Part shown: positions 1 through 7,102 of the stretch, in pieces | How the letters are laid out: each line of letters starts with the position of its first letter | Numbering within the stretch: the stretch's first letter is position 1 | DNA from: Chlamydiia bacterium | GTDB taxonomy: Bacteria; Chlamydiota; Chlamydiia; Chlamydiales; FEN-1388 | DNA: 13,074 bases | Assembly: GCA_003170575.1 (NCBI GenBank) | Contig: PMZB01000149.1 | Coordinates: 1-13,074 of the forward strand | Direction of reading: 5' to 3' | Notes under the pieces: generated by a model | The model's input: only the letters and a program-made list of their open reading frames with translations | Database searches by the model: none | What the model was told of the DNA's origin: nothing | Made by a program: the position numbers and the translations under genes

Positions 1-81
1 CGCGCCAAACAAAAGCCCCACATTCCTAAGCCAAGTACTGTTATCCTCATTGCAACACTACCTCTCTGAATGAAGAATTTT

Positions 82-111
82 TTGATATATCATAACAATT
101 TATACTATACA
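82..111 (+). promoter_or_regulatory. Candidate sigma-70-type promoter for the gspL-like operon
   Basis: A TTGATA box at 82-87 and a TATACA box at 106-111 are separated by 18 bases, which would start transcription near base 118, about 48 bases before the first ATG. The surrounding 1-165 stretch is AT-rich and carries no gene. A competing candidate lies at 128-156. Both are pattern matches only. Confidence 0.35.
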
Positions 112-127
112 CCAATACCTCCTTCAC

Positions 128-156
128 TTCATACTTATACCTCTTGATAGTATACA
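128..156 (+). promoter_or_regulatory. Alternative promoter very close to the first ATG
   Basis: TTCATA at 128-133 and TATACA at 151-156 are 17 bases apart. Transcription from here would begin around base 163, only a few bases before the ATG at 166, giving an almost leaderless mRNA. This would fit the lack of a Shine-Dalgarno sequence in front of that ATG, where only an A-run is present. Confidence 0.28.
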
Positions 157-165
157 TTCAAAAAA

Positions 166-1749
166 ATGGTAAAGAAAGTGTTGCGATTTTTAGGAAAATC
201 CCCTACCTGGTCATTGGCCTTTACGCAAGATGGGAAAGACCTTTTATGGGCAGCCATAAAAAACACCTCTGAGGGTCCTATACTGCATGCACATGGAAGA
301 AGCGCGACTGCAGAGGAAGCTTTTTCCACAGTACAAGGAGCTACAAAAGACAATATCTATGTAGCCTCCGTGTTCCCTAGTGGATCAACGCTCTGCCGCT
401 CCCTTGTACTGCCAAAACTAAAGCCAAAAGAGGTCCGAGCCGCCCTTCTAGACACATTAGATCAAACCACATCTTTAAGCGTAGGAGAGAACATTCTTGC
501 CTACGAAACAGATCGGGCTAAAGATGGTTCTTGGGCTGTTATTTCCTACATGACAGAACACAAAAACCTGGAAGGCCATTTAGAAGCCGCTAAATCACGG
601 CAGATAGAACCAGAGTATATCATCCCTAAGGCTGCATGCTTTGCGGCCTTTATTGCGCATTTTTCTCTAACAGGCTGGCAGTTTATCATCGATGTAGGAG
701 AAGAAGAAACAACCTTGGTGCTTGCTTTTGAAGGAAGAGTTGTGGAAAGCACCTCTCTTGTAGGGGGAAAATCTATCCTTGACTCTATAGAAGGAGCTTC
801 TCCTGCACAAGAGAGTTCCCTCTGTCAGCTTCTGCAGCACTTTAGAGAGATAATCATAGCCTACAAAGGAAAATATGACCTTCCAGATTCAACACCAGTG
901 ACAATTACCGGGTATCTTTCATCAAAGCTTGCGATCCCAGCAATAACTGAGGCGATAGGCTCTCCGCTTTCCCCCCTTCACACAACAGGGGACAAGGTTG
1001 ACACTTCATTTCTCCACGCTGCTTCATCTGTGGGGGCTGCGTTTCTTGCTGAACCTGATCAACATAAAGGACAAGTGCCAAATTTTCGAGCTGATGCTTT
1101 CCCATTTTCTCAACCCCTTCTTCACTGGAAAAAACCTCTTATTGCACTATGCGCCTTCTCGGTCCTTCTTGCAGGGTGCTTTATATGGCATGGAAATGAT
1201 CGAGCAGCAGCAATTGCTCTTTCAATGAATAAAGAGTGGAAGCGCATCACTGAAGTCGCCCACACAACTCCTGAAGGGCTGTTAAAAGCTGCGGAACGAG
1301 AAGGGGTTTTGTTTGATCCAAATGAAGCAACCTCTCCTGTCGAGCTTGTGCGCCAAGGAGACTGGTTTCTTTCAGATATGGAAAAGAGAGCTCTTTTCCC
1401 GCTCCATCCAGATATTCCTTGCGTCTCAGACTTTCTTGTCTGGTTGACTGAGCAAATTGAAGAAGCACAGAAAGCAGAAGGAGCAGACCCCATCTTCTTA
1501 GATAGCTGTCATTACATACTTGTATCCAGGCCTACCAAAAGCCATCCTAAGGAAAAATATCAGGTACGAGTAGACATGGAAGTCACAACTGCCTCTGCAG
1601 TTGGAGCAAGAGCACTTCACAATAGACTCATCTCACAAAACAAGTTTGTCGACCCTTCCACAGATGTAAAGTGGTCGAGCAATAACAATAAGTATAAAGC
1701 AAGTTTTGTGCTAAGAGACAAAACCATTTACCCAACAAAAGAGCCGTGA
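166..1749 (+). CDS. GspL/PilM-like inner-membrane platform protein
   Basis: The 527-residue product has the layout of type II secretion GspL: a cytoplasmic actin-like domain (about 1-315), one transmembrane helix (about 323-341) and a periplasmic part. The PilM/GspL-like signs are a 'VLPKLKPKEVRAALLDTL' segment (81-98), a phosphate-loop-like 'IDVGEEETTLVLAFEGR' stretch (175-191) followed by 'LVGGKSI' (198-204), a 'TITGYLSSKL' segment (246-255), and 'AASSVGAAF' (285-293) before the membrane helix. The last 70 residues alternate strand-helix-strand like the ferredoxin-like end of GspL or PilN. In that family the protein anchors the secretion ATPase and partners GspM; the next gene encodes a GspM-like protein and overlaps by four bases (GTGA). 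No Shine-Dalgarno precedes the ATG. From memory the cluster resembles C. trachomatis CT646-CT648. The fold is fairly clear; the secretion role is inferred. Confidence 0.72.
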   Translation: MVKKVLRFLGKSPTWSLAFTQDGKDLLWAAIKNTSEGPILHAHGRSATAEEAFSTVQGATKDNIYVASVFPSGSTLCRSLVLPKLKPKEVRAALLDTLDQTTSLSVGENILAYETDRAKDGSWAVISYMTEHKNLEGHLEAAKSRQIEPEYIIPKAACFAAFIAHFSLTGWQFIIDVGEEETTLVLAFEGRVVESTSLVGGKSILDSIEGASPAQESSLCQLLQHFREIIIAYKGKYDLPDSTPVTITGYLSSKLAIPAITEAIGSPLSPLHTTGDKVDTSFLHAASSVGAAFLAEPDQHKGQVPNFRADAFPFSQPLLHWKKPLIALCAFSVLLAGCFIWHGNDRAAAIALSMNKEWKRITEVAHTTPEGLLKAAEREGVLFDPNEATSPVELVRQGDWFLSDMEKRALFPLHPDIPCVSDFLVWLTEQIEEAQKAEGADPIFLDSCHYILVSRPTKSHPKEKYQVRVDMEVTTASAVGARALHNRLISQNKFVDPSTDVKWSSNNNKYKASFVLRDKTIYPTKEP

Positions 1750-2366
1750 AAAAGAAAGAAAAAACTCCTCCAGCTAGAATTATTGCCTACGCAATTCTAG
1801 GAAGCCTTTTACTCATTTTCATCTCCTTCATGTGGATGAACTCAACGATTAACCAAGCAGAAGACGCACAACAGGAACTTCTAGCTCTTGGCGAAAAACT
1901 TTGTACAAAAACAAAAGAACAAGAGACAAATCGGCAGGTGATCAACCAGTACAGAGGGAAAGATTCATTATTTCTGCACAAGAAACTTGAGTCGCATCCT
2001 CTTTTGGCTTCAGAGGTGGAAAGGTTGAGGAATAAAGTAGCCGCAAGCGCACTTCCAGAAGATGCTATTTTCGAAAAACGGCTCCAGATATTAACCAACG
2101 GTGACAATGCCTTTTCTTTTGTTGAAAGCTCAACAGAAGTTGGGAAGATATACAAAGAAGTTTTAGAACATCAATCCCGTCCTGTAGAAGTAGATACTGC
2201 TGACCTATATACTATTTTAAGTATCCTTGAAGGCAGTCAAGATACTGACTCCAGACCGGACCTCATTATTGCAGACGCCTCTTTAGAAAAGCGTAAAGGC
2301 CCTCTGCATGAGACGTGGAGCCTAACCCTTAATATCGTTCGTAGAGAGTATGCAAATAGTTTGTAA
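1746..2366 (+). CDS. GspM/PilO-like bitopic membrane protein
   Basis: This 206-residue protein starts at a GTG that overlaps the upstream stop codon (GTGA), so translation is probably coupled. It has a short basic cytoplasmic tail (KKKEK), one transmembrane helix at about 11-31, a charged helical/coiled-coil stretch at about 34-75, and a C-terminal region (about 145-206) with an alternating helix-strand pattern ending in 'ETWSLTLNIVRREY'. That architecture (short tail, single helix, coiled coil, ferredoxin-like end) is the one seen in GspM and PilO, which dimerise with GspL or PilN in the inner membrane. Similarity is architectural rather than motif-based, so the family call depends partly on the GspL-like neighbour. 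The protein would sit in the inner membrane with most of its mass in the periplasm. Confidence 0.58.
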   Translation: MKKKEKTPPARIIAYAILGSLLLIFISFMWMNSTINQAEDAQQELLALGEKLCTKTKEQETNRQVINQYRGKDSLFLHKKLESHPLLASEVERLRNKVAASALPEDAIFEKRLQILTNGDNAFSFVESSTEVGKIYKEVLEHQSRPVEVDTADLYTILSILEGSQDTDSRPDLIIADASLEKRKGPLHETWSLTLNIVRREYANSL

Positions 2367-3693
2367 TTATCCTTATTCCTCAAAACTTCGTGCCCGATTC
2401 TTCACTCTCCTCCTCTGTACATTCTTCCTCTGCACATCCTGCCAGCCAAAAGTTGTGCCTTTATTGCCAGATGGAACGGAGCGGCCGGTGGAACCAACTG
2501 AGACTCTGGTGCGAATTCATGTGATAGACCAAAATAATCTTGCAGAAACAATCACCAACCAAGAAAAATTGAATGATTTTGCAAAACGAGATTATCTGGA
2601 CTCTCAGCCCTACAAGAAAGTGTTCAGAGTATTTGACAAGGGGCAAAATGGGCTAAGCAAAAGCATTGTTACTTCTTACTATGAAAACGGCCAGATCCAA
2701 CAGTACCTTGAATGTGTCAATGGAAGGGCTTGCGGACTATATCGAGAGTGGTATAGCTCAGGGGAAAAGAAGTCAAACAGCCATGTGATAGCCGGACAAG
2801 CTGACCTTGGAGAAAAAACGCCTCTTAGCTGGTCTTTCGATGGGATAAGTGAAGCGTGGGATGAAGAAGGACATCTTCTTGCGCGTATGTGTTATGAGAA
2901 AGGACAGCTTCATGGTTCATCCGAGACCTTTTATCCGTCTGGAGCAAAAGAAAGGATCTCTTATTATGAAAAAGGAGAGCCAGAAGGAAAAGACACCTTA
3001 TTCAATGAAGATGGAAGTGTGTTAGAGGAAGTTTCCTATCTTCATGGAAAAAGAGAAGGAGAATCTTTAGGGTTTCACAAAGGCGGGCAGATAGCTTGGA
3101 CGGAACACTACTCAGCAAATAAGCTCATCTCCGGAGCGTACTCTTTACCAGACGGCACACAGGTCTCTGCTGTCAATCAAGGTGTTGGTCTTCGTTCTCT
3201 TTTTGATGAAGGTATTCTCTCAAGTCAGCAAGAGATTCAAGAAGGGTTTCCGCAAGGGAAGGTCTCCCTTTTTGAAAAAGATGGCTCTGTCGAAAGAGAG
3301 TATTTTATCAAGGATGGGAAAAAAGAGGGGCGAGAAACCCGGTTTTTCCCAGGCAAAGAAAAAAAGCCTCGTCTTCAAATAGAATGGAAAGATGGAACTA
3401 TCCATGGAACTGTGAAAACATGGTACAAAACAGGCGCAATAGAGAGTCAAAAAGAGATGCGAGGCAATACAAAGCATGGACTTTTTATGGCCTGGTATCC
3501 AGACGGCAGTATCATGCTTGTGGAGGAGTACGAAAACAACAGCCTTCGCAGCGGTCGTTACCATAAGCGACGCGACGATTCACCTACCAGCCAAGTCAAT
3601 AATGGAGAAGGCACAGCAACTCTCTTTGACGAAAATGGATCCATTACCGAAAAGATCCAGTATCACGAGGGCAAACCCGTGGCGGAAAGATAA
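2350..3693 (+). CDS. YwqK/MORN-type repeat lipoprotein
   Basis: The 447-residue product begins with a basic and hydrophobic signal (RARFFTLLLCTFFLCTSC, residues 14-31) that ends in a plausible but non-canonical lipobox, so Cys31 is the likely lipidated residue. From about 105 to the end there are roughly ten repeats of about 22-25 residues with patterns such as 'G.....W...G........Y..G..HG', for example 'GLFMAWYPDGSIMLVEEY'. This is the YwqK/MORN_2 repeat family; many members are annotated as YwqK-family antitoxin, a label that says little about function here. It overlaps the GspM-like gene by 17 bases and is probably the last gene of the operon. The ATG at 2350 is the only reasonable start because no other ATG, GTG or TTG lies before the signal sequence. 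From memory it corresponds to the C. trachomatis CT648 type. A cell-envelope location is inferred. Confidence 0.75.
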   Translation: MQIVCNYPYSSKLRARFFTLLLCTFFLCTSCQPKVVPLLPDGTERPVEPTETLVRIHVIDQNNLAETITNQEKLNDFAKRDYLDSQPYKKVFRVFDKGQNGLSKSIVTSYYENGQIQQYLECVNGRACGLYREWYSSGEKKSNSHVIAGQADLGEKTPLSWSFDGISEAWDEEGHLLARMCYEKGQLHGSSETFYPSGAKERISYYEKGEPEGKDTLFNEDGSVLEEVSYLHGKREGESLGFHKGGQIAWTEHYSANKLISGAYSLPDGTQVSAVNQGVGLRSLFDEGILSSQQEIQEGFPQGKVSLFEKDGSVEREYFIKDGKKEGRETRFFPGKEKKPRLQIEWKDGTIHGTVKTWYKTGAIESQKEMRGNTKHGLFMAWYPDGSIMLVEEYENNSLRSGRYHKRRDDSPTSQVNNGEGTATLFDENGSITEKIQYHEGKPVAER

Positions 3694-3703
3694 GGGAGAA
3701 AAA

Positions 3704-3778
3704 TCTGGGTGAGAGGATTTGAACCTCCGACCCCTTGCACCCCATGCAAGTGCGCTAGCCAAACTGCGCTACACCCAG
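3704..3778 (-). tRNA. tRNA-Pro (anticodon GGG)
   Basis: The minus strand folds into a complete 75-nt cloverleaf: acceptor CTGGGTG/CACCCAG, D-stem GCGC/GCGC, anticodon stem CTTGC/GCAAG with loop ATGGGGT, and T-arm GGAGG-TTCAAAT-CCTCT. The anticodon GGG is at 3741-3743. Proline identity is supported by the C1-G72 pair, A73, and a G at position 37 next to the anticodon, all typical of bacterial tRNA-Pro. CCA is not encoded; the bases after the discriminator read TTT. The gene converges on the repeat lipoprotein gene and ends only 10 bases from its stop codon. Confidence 0.95.
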
Positions 3779-4094
3779 ATAGAAGGAAGAGCATGCTATC
3801 ACAAACAAGAAACTGTAGTACAGAAAAAACAAAACACCTCCCCTGAATGTGCATGTCTTTGTTTATGTCTGTTGAAAAGTGTCGAAGAACGATCATAAGT
3901 AGAGCTCTTTTCCATCCCGAAGTCAATAACCCCCCACTTTCCAACAGCGCATGAACAACTCACTGACAAAACAGATTAGAGAGAATCTCGGCGGACTATC
4001 GACATTCCAACACCCTCTAACAACAACGATAATATATATAGATATATACTTCTTCTTAAGGCATTGTTGGAGTTGTTTATAGCTTATTCCGGGG
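3779..4094. other. Intergenic region between tRNA-Pro and the glmU-like gene
   Basis: About 316 bases hold no convincing gene. The right end is rich in TA steps (about 4030-4050), which would suit a promoter for the plus-strand genes, but no good -35/-10 pair stands out. A short inverted repeat, CTGTAGTACAG (3813-3823), lies 35-45 bases upstream of the tRNA 5' end on the minus strand, where its promoter should be; its meaning is unknown. Small open frames in this region are antisense to the tRNA or to the glmU-like gene and look spurious. Confidence 0.5.
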
Positions 4095-4790
4095 GTGGCG
4101 ATGGCCGATGGGTTTTCTCCGACAACATTCTTTGATATAGAGACTTTTGCACACAGGCACTTGTTTGAAAATTGTGAATATGTGTGGCAAGCCTTGTCAA
4201 ATATAGAGAGATATTTTAGAGAGCTGAAATTGGGGTGCATTGAAACCGAGATCCCTGAAGGGACATTTCTTGCAGATCCTGAACGTATATCGATAGGCGA
4301 GGGAACAGTTGTTGAACCAGGTGTTTTTATAAAAGGTCCCTGCATCATAGGAAAGAATTGTCAGATTAGACATGGGGCATACCTTCGAGGAAACGTGATC
4401 GTTGGCGATCACTGCGTGGTTGGTCACACAACTGAGCTCAAGCATTCTATCCTCTTTAATCATGCAAAGGCGGCTCATTTTGCTTTTGTCGGGGATTCTA
4501 TTATCGGAAACGACGTCAACCTTGGTGCAGGAGTTAAATGCGCAAATTTGCGATTGGATGGATCCGATGTCGTTGTCCGTGAAGGAAAGATTGTTATCCC
4601 AACGGGTTTAAGAAAATTTGGGGCTATCATTGGGGATTTGTGTCAGATTGGTTGTAATGTGGTGCTCAATCCTGGTACACTCTTTGGAAAAGGTTCACAC
4701 AGTTTTCCATGTCTTACGGTCGGAGGTGTCATACGCGACAGGAAACTTGTAAAGCCATCGATTAAGCAAATTATTATTGAAGATTTATAA
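4095..4790 (+). CDS. GlmU-like acetyltransferase domain protein (left-handed beta-helix)
   Basis: Residues about 60-205 of this 231-residue protein are hexapeptide-repeat sequence of the left-handed beta-helix type. The segment K125-A-A-H128 followed by 'FVGDSIIGNDVNLGAG' matches the acetyltransferase active-site region of GlmU, with H128 in the place of the catalytic histidine, and 'RKFGAIIGD' (173-181) continues the match. The N-terminal nucleotidyltransferase half, with its glycine-rich UTP-binding motif, is absent, so the protein is about half the usual GlmU length. It probably acetylates a sugar phosphate such as glucosamine-1-phosphate for UDP-GlcNAc supply, but a second enzyme would be needed for uridylylation. 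The start could be GTG 4095 or ATG 4101; both follow a G-rich stretch. It is followed after three bases by ispA. From memory, Chlamydia shows the same glmU-ispA neighbourhood. Confidence 0.8.
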   Translation: MAMADGFSPTTFFDIETFAHRHLFENCEYVWQALSNIERYFRELKLGCIETEIPEGTFLADPERISIGEGTVVEPGVFIKGPCIIGKNCQIRHGAYLRGNVIVGDHCVVGHTTELKHSILFNHAKAAHFAFVGDSIIGNDVNLGAGVKCANLRLDGSDVVVREGKIVIPTGLRKFGAIIGDLCQIGCNVVLNPGTLFGKGSHSFPCLTVGGVIRDRKLVKPSIKQIIIEDL

Positions 4791-4793
4791 TTC

Positions 4794-5678
4794 ATGACTA
4801 ATTCTGGAAACACCCTTGTTCAAAAAGAAGCGTTTATAAAACTCGCCTTAGAAATTCTAGGCCCTTATCAAGAACGGTTACAGAAAATATTTTCTTCTTC
4901 TCTTGAGCTTTTAGGTGTTGATTCTGAGATGCGGCGAGCCTGTTCCTATGCCATGAGTAGCGGGGGAAAGCGACTTCGCCCTGCTATTGTGTGGATGGTT
5001 GCTGAAGCTTTGCATTCTGAAACGAATGTAGATCTTGCCGCCTTGGCCATTGAATTTTTCCATATCTCTTCTCTTGTAACCGATGATCTTCCGTGCATGG
5101 ATAATGATGATTTTCGCCGCGGAGTTCCAACCACGCATAAGGAATTTTCTGAACAAACGGCGCTCCTTGCAAGCTTTGCGCTAACTGCTGCTGGGTTTGA
5201 AGGACTTGCCTCATTAAAGATTCCACAAGAAAACTCTTATAAGATTCTTAAGACCTTAGTGGCCCGCGCTAGTCGGGCCATAGGCGGGCCAGGATTGATC
5301 GGCGGCCAGTACCTGGACCTCAACCCTCCCCTGGTCACAAAACAAGTGCTGGAGGAGATCTTTGACCGAAAAACCTGTGTTCTTTTTGATCTTGCCTTTG
5401 TATTTGGCTGGCTGCTTGGCGGAGGCGACTTTGAAAAACTCCCTGAAGTTTCGAATCTAGCAACCTGTTTTGGTCGACCTTTTCAGATCCTTGATGATAT
5501 AGAAGACATGGCCCAGGATAAAGCTGCCAATAAGCGAATTAATTTTGCTCTTTGCTTTGGCGAGGAAGCAGCAAAGCAAGAGGCAAGGGATTACATTGAT
5601 AAATTTGTGGCGCTTGCAAAGGAGCTCGGTCTGGGGGAAAGCCCCTTACTTACTTTGACTTTAGCCATGCGGCCATAA
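4794..5678 (+). CDS. ispA: Short-chain (E)-prenyl diphosphate synthase (geranyl/farnesyl type)
   Basis: The 294-residue protein carries the family signatures in order: GGKRLRP (57-63); the first aspartate-rich motif DDLPCMD (97-103), followed by NDDFRRG; GLIGGQYLDL (167-176); and the second aspartate-rich motif DDIED (234-238). The aspartates bind magnesium and the diphosphate groups while IPP is condensed onto DMAPP or GPP, giving GPP or FPP for undecaprenyl phosphate and quinone synthesis. The longer DDxxxxD spacing in the first motif is typical of bacterial IspA. Length matches the family. It starts three bases after the glmU-like stop without a strong Shine-Dalgarno, which suggests translational coupling. 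Exact product chain length cannot be read from the sequence. Confidence 0.93.
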   Translation: MTNSGNTLVQKEAFIKLALEILGPYQERLQKIFSSSLELLGVDSEMRRACSYAMSSGGKRLRPAIVWMVAEALHSETNVDLAALAIEFFHISSLVTDDLPCMDNDDFRRGVPTTHKEFSEQTALLASFALTAAGFEGLASLKIPQENSYKILKTLVARASRAIGGPGLIGGQYLDLNPPLVTKQVLEEIFDRKTCVLFDLAFVFGWLLGGGDFEKLPEVSNLATCFGRPFQILDDIEDMAQDKAANKRINFALCFGEEAAKQEARDYIDKFVALAKELGLGESPLLTLTLAMRP

Positions 5679-5690
5679 TTAGGATCAAAG

Positions 5691-6056
5691 ATGGGAATAA
5701 GTACATGGTATACTTTGTTTCTTTCTAGGGATGGGAATGGTGTTGAGATTGTGGGCCTTAAACAACCTCCTTTCTATTCATGTCGAATACCTGTTGTTTT
5801 TGATGCCCAAATGAATCTTCTCAAAGAAGAAGCTCATTCTTGCACTACCCATAAGCATGTGCTTGGTTTTTTACAAAAAATAAGATGGTCGCCAGTGAGT
5901 TTGCATCTTTATTTTTTTCATGAAAATAATCCATTGTACCCCGCCCATAGGGGTGAGGGAGATGGAATTACAGAACATCTGTGCACACTGGATTCTCAGA
6001 TAAGCTTTGTCCGAGATCGAATTTTGAGGAATAAATCAGGGTGTGTAGTCTCGTAG
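5691..6056 (+). CDS. Small protein of unknown function
   Basis: This 121-residue frame begins 12 bases after ispA and has a Shine-Dalgarno-like AGGA seven bases before the ATG, so it is likely translated as the last gene of the glmU-ispA transcript. I do not recognise the family. The sequence is mixed in composition, with no signal peptide or clear membrane helix; it contains four cysteines and several histidines, including a 'CTTHKH' cluster (51-56), and ends 'SGCVVS'. The spacing and start signal argue for a real gene; no function is proposed. Confidence 0.6.
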   Translation: MGISTWYTLFLSRDGNGVEIVGLKQPPFYSCRIPVVFDAQMNLLKEEAHSCTTHKHVLGFLQKIRWSPVSLHLYFFHENNPLYPAHRGEGDGITEHLCTLDSQISFVRDRILRNKSGCVVS

Positions 6057-6138
6057 GGAGGGAGCCATATGGCTGTACATATGAGTAATGTTTTATCTCT
6101 TTCTTCTCAAGGAGAAAGAACAAGGGTTGGAATTTGCA

Positions 6139-7101
6139 TCATAATGGTGTCAAACAATTAGCGTCCACAACCTTGTAAACTGCCTCGAGCTGAGCTTCAG
6201 TGCTAAGAAGGCCTTTCCGTTGGAATCTGAGCTCTATAATTCTCTTCGGGATATTAGGGCGAAAGCCTGGAGGAGCCTTTTGGGCATCTTTAACAAGGCT
6301 GTCTGCCACCACAAGCGTTCCGGATCTGCCTTGTCCTGCGGAGCAGTGCACAAGGATGGGGTGTTGTTCTCCAGTGGATAGTAATCCAAGGAGTTTCTGA
6401 AAAAGATCGGGTTCAGGAGCTCCAAAATCTTTCCAGTTTTCATAATGAAGATGTGTTAGCGTACGAACTTCCATTTCTTTTTTGGCGAGAAGTGTGCGCT
6501 TGATAATGCGCTGTAAAGGATCGGCCGCACTTACTGCCGCAACCTGTTCGTCTCCAAACTCAATAGTCCACTCCCCAATCTTGATGGGGAATCGTCCTTG
6601 CACAAAGTAGGGGGCATAGCCATTGGATTCTCCATGAGGCATGGCCAAGGCGGCAATGATGCGTGTGTCAGTCTCTAGAATCGTTGTCCAGAAGTCAGGC
6701 ACCGTCGCTTCTATAGGCGCCTGGCCAACGATGTATGCCTGTTCAGGAGAAAGAACATCGTTTGCACTGATGTAAAAGCCTTTTTTATCACGAAGCGTTC
6801 TTGTGGCATCATAGGGGAGAATTGTTGGGTGAAGATTTTTCTTGACATTCTCTGGAAGAGCGCCGACGAGTGCAGGCCTTTTTATCTCCTTTGATATGGC
6901 TGAGAGCTCTTTGAGGATGGCTCTATAGTCTCTAGGTTTTGTTTGATCTTGTGCGTCAAGCCAGGCTCTTTGTTTTTCAGGGATTTGATTCATCCCCTCT
7001 GAGACAATAGCCTCAAACGCGGCTTTCCTCTCGGCTTCTCCACAGCAAATGTGAGAGATGCAAAGGCAAAGGATTCCAATAAAAAGGCTGCACCGCTTCA
7101 T
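6139..7101 (-). CDS. Exported classical protein tyrosine phosphatase
   Basis: From the ATG at 7101 the product is 320 residues. An N-terminal signal (MKRCSLFIGILCLCISHICC, 1-20) could be cut after GEA (23). The rest follows the order of classical eukaryote-like phosphotyrosine phosphatases: 'ILPYDATR' (94-101) and 'YISAND' (110-115), as in the pTyr-recognition and substrate region; 'GQAPIEATVPDFW' (126-138); a WPD-loop variant W223-K-D225; the P-loop HCSAGQGRSG (252-261) with nucleophile C253 and R259; and a Q-loop 'TEAQLEAVY' (301-309) with Q304. All catalytic groups are present, so it should remove phosphate from tyrosine, most likely on host proteins after export. The start is one base after the recA stop (TAG-A-ATG) with GGAAG upstream, implying coupling to recA. 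An in-frame start at 7176 inside recA would bury the signal peptide and is unlikely. Confidence 0.87.
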   Translation of the reverse strand: MKRCSLFIGILCLCISHICCGEAERKAAFEAIVSEGMNQIPEKQRAWLDAQDQTKPRDYRAILKELSAISKEIKRPALVGALPENVKKNLHPTILPYDATRTLRDKKGFYISANDVLSPEQAYIVGQAPIEATVPDFWTTILETDTRIIAALAMPHGESNGYAPYFVQGRFPIKIGEWTIEFGDEQVAAVSAADPLQRIIKRTLLAKKEMEVRTLTHLHYENWKDFGAPEPDLFQKLLGLLSTGEQHPILVHCSAGQGRSGTLVVADSLVKDAQKAPPGFRPNIPKRIIELRFQRKGLLSTEAQLEAVYKVVDANCLTPL

Positions 7102-7102
7102 T

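Noticed and set aside
1122..1493. 123-codon minus-strand open frame
   Set aside because: It is fully antisense to the gspL-like gene, with no start signal or family match.
3663..3944. 93-codon minus-strand open frame
   Set aside because: It runs straight through the tRNA-Pro gene and the end of the repeat lipoprotein gene and has no recognisable product.
3923..4348. 141-codon minus-strand open frame
   Set aside because: It is largely antisense to the glmU-like gene and has no family resemblance.
6063..6074. 12-bp perfect palindrome AGCCATATGGCT just after the small unknown gene
   Set aside because: Short palindromes of this size occur by chance, and nothing nearby suggests a binding site.
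6098..6119. Hairpin TCTTTCT/AGAAAGA between the convergent unknown gene and phosphatase gene
   Set aside because: The stem is weak and AT-rich, and neither strand has a T-run after it, so a terminator call is not supported.
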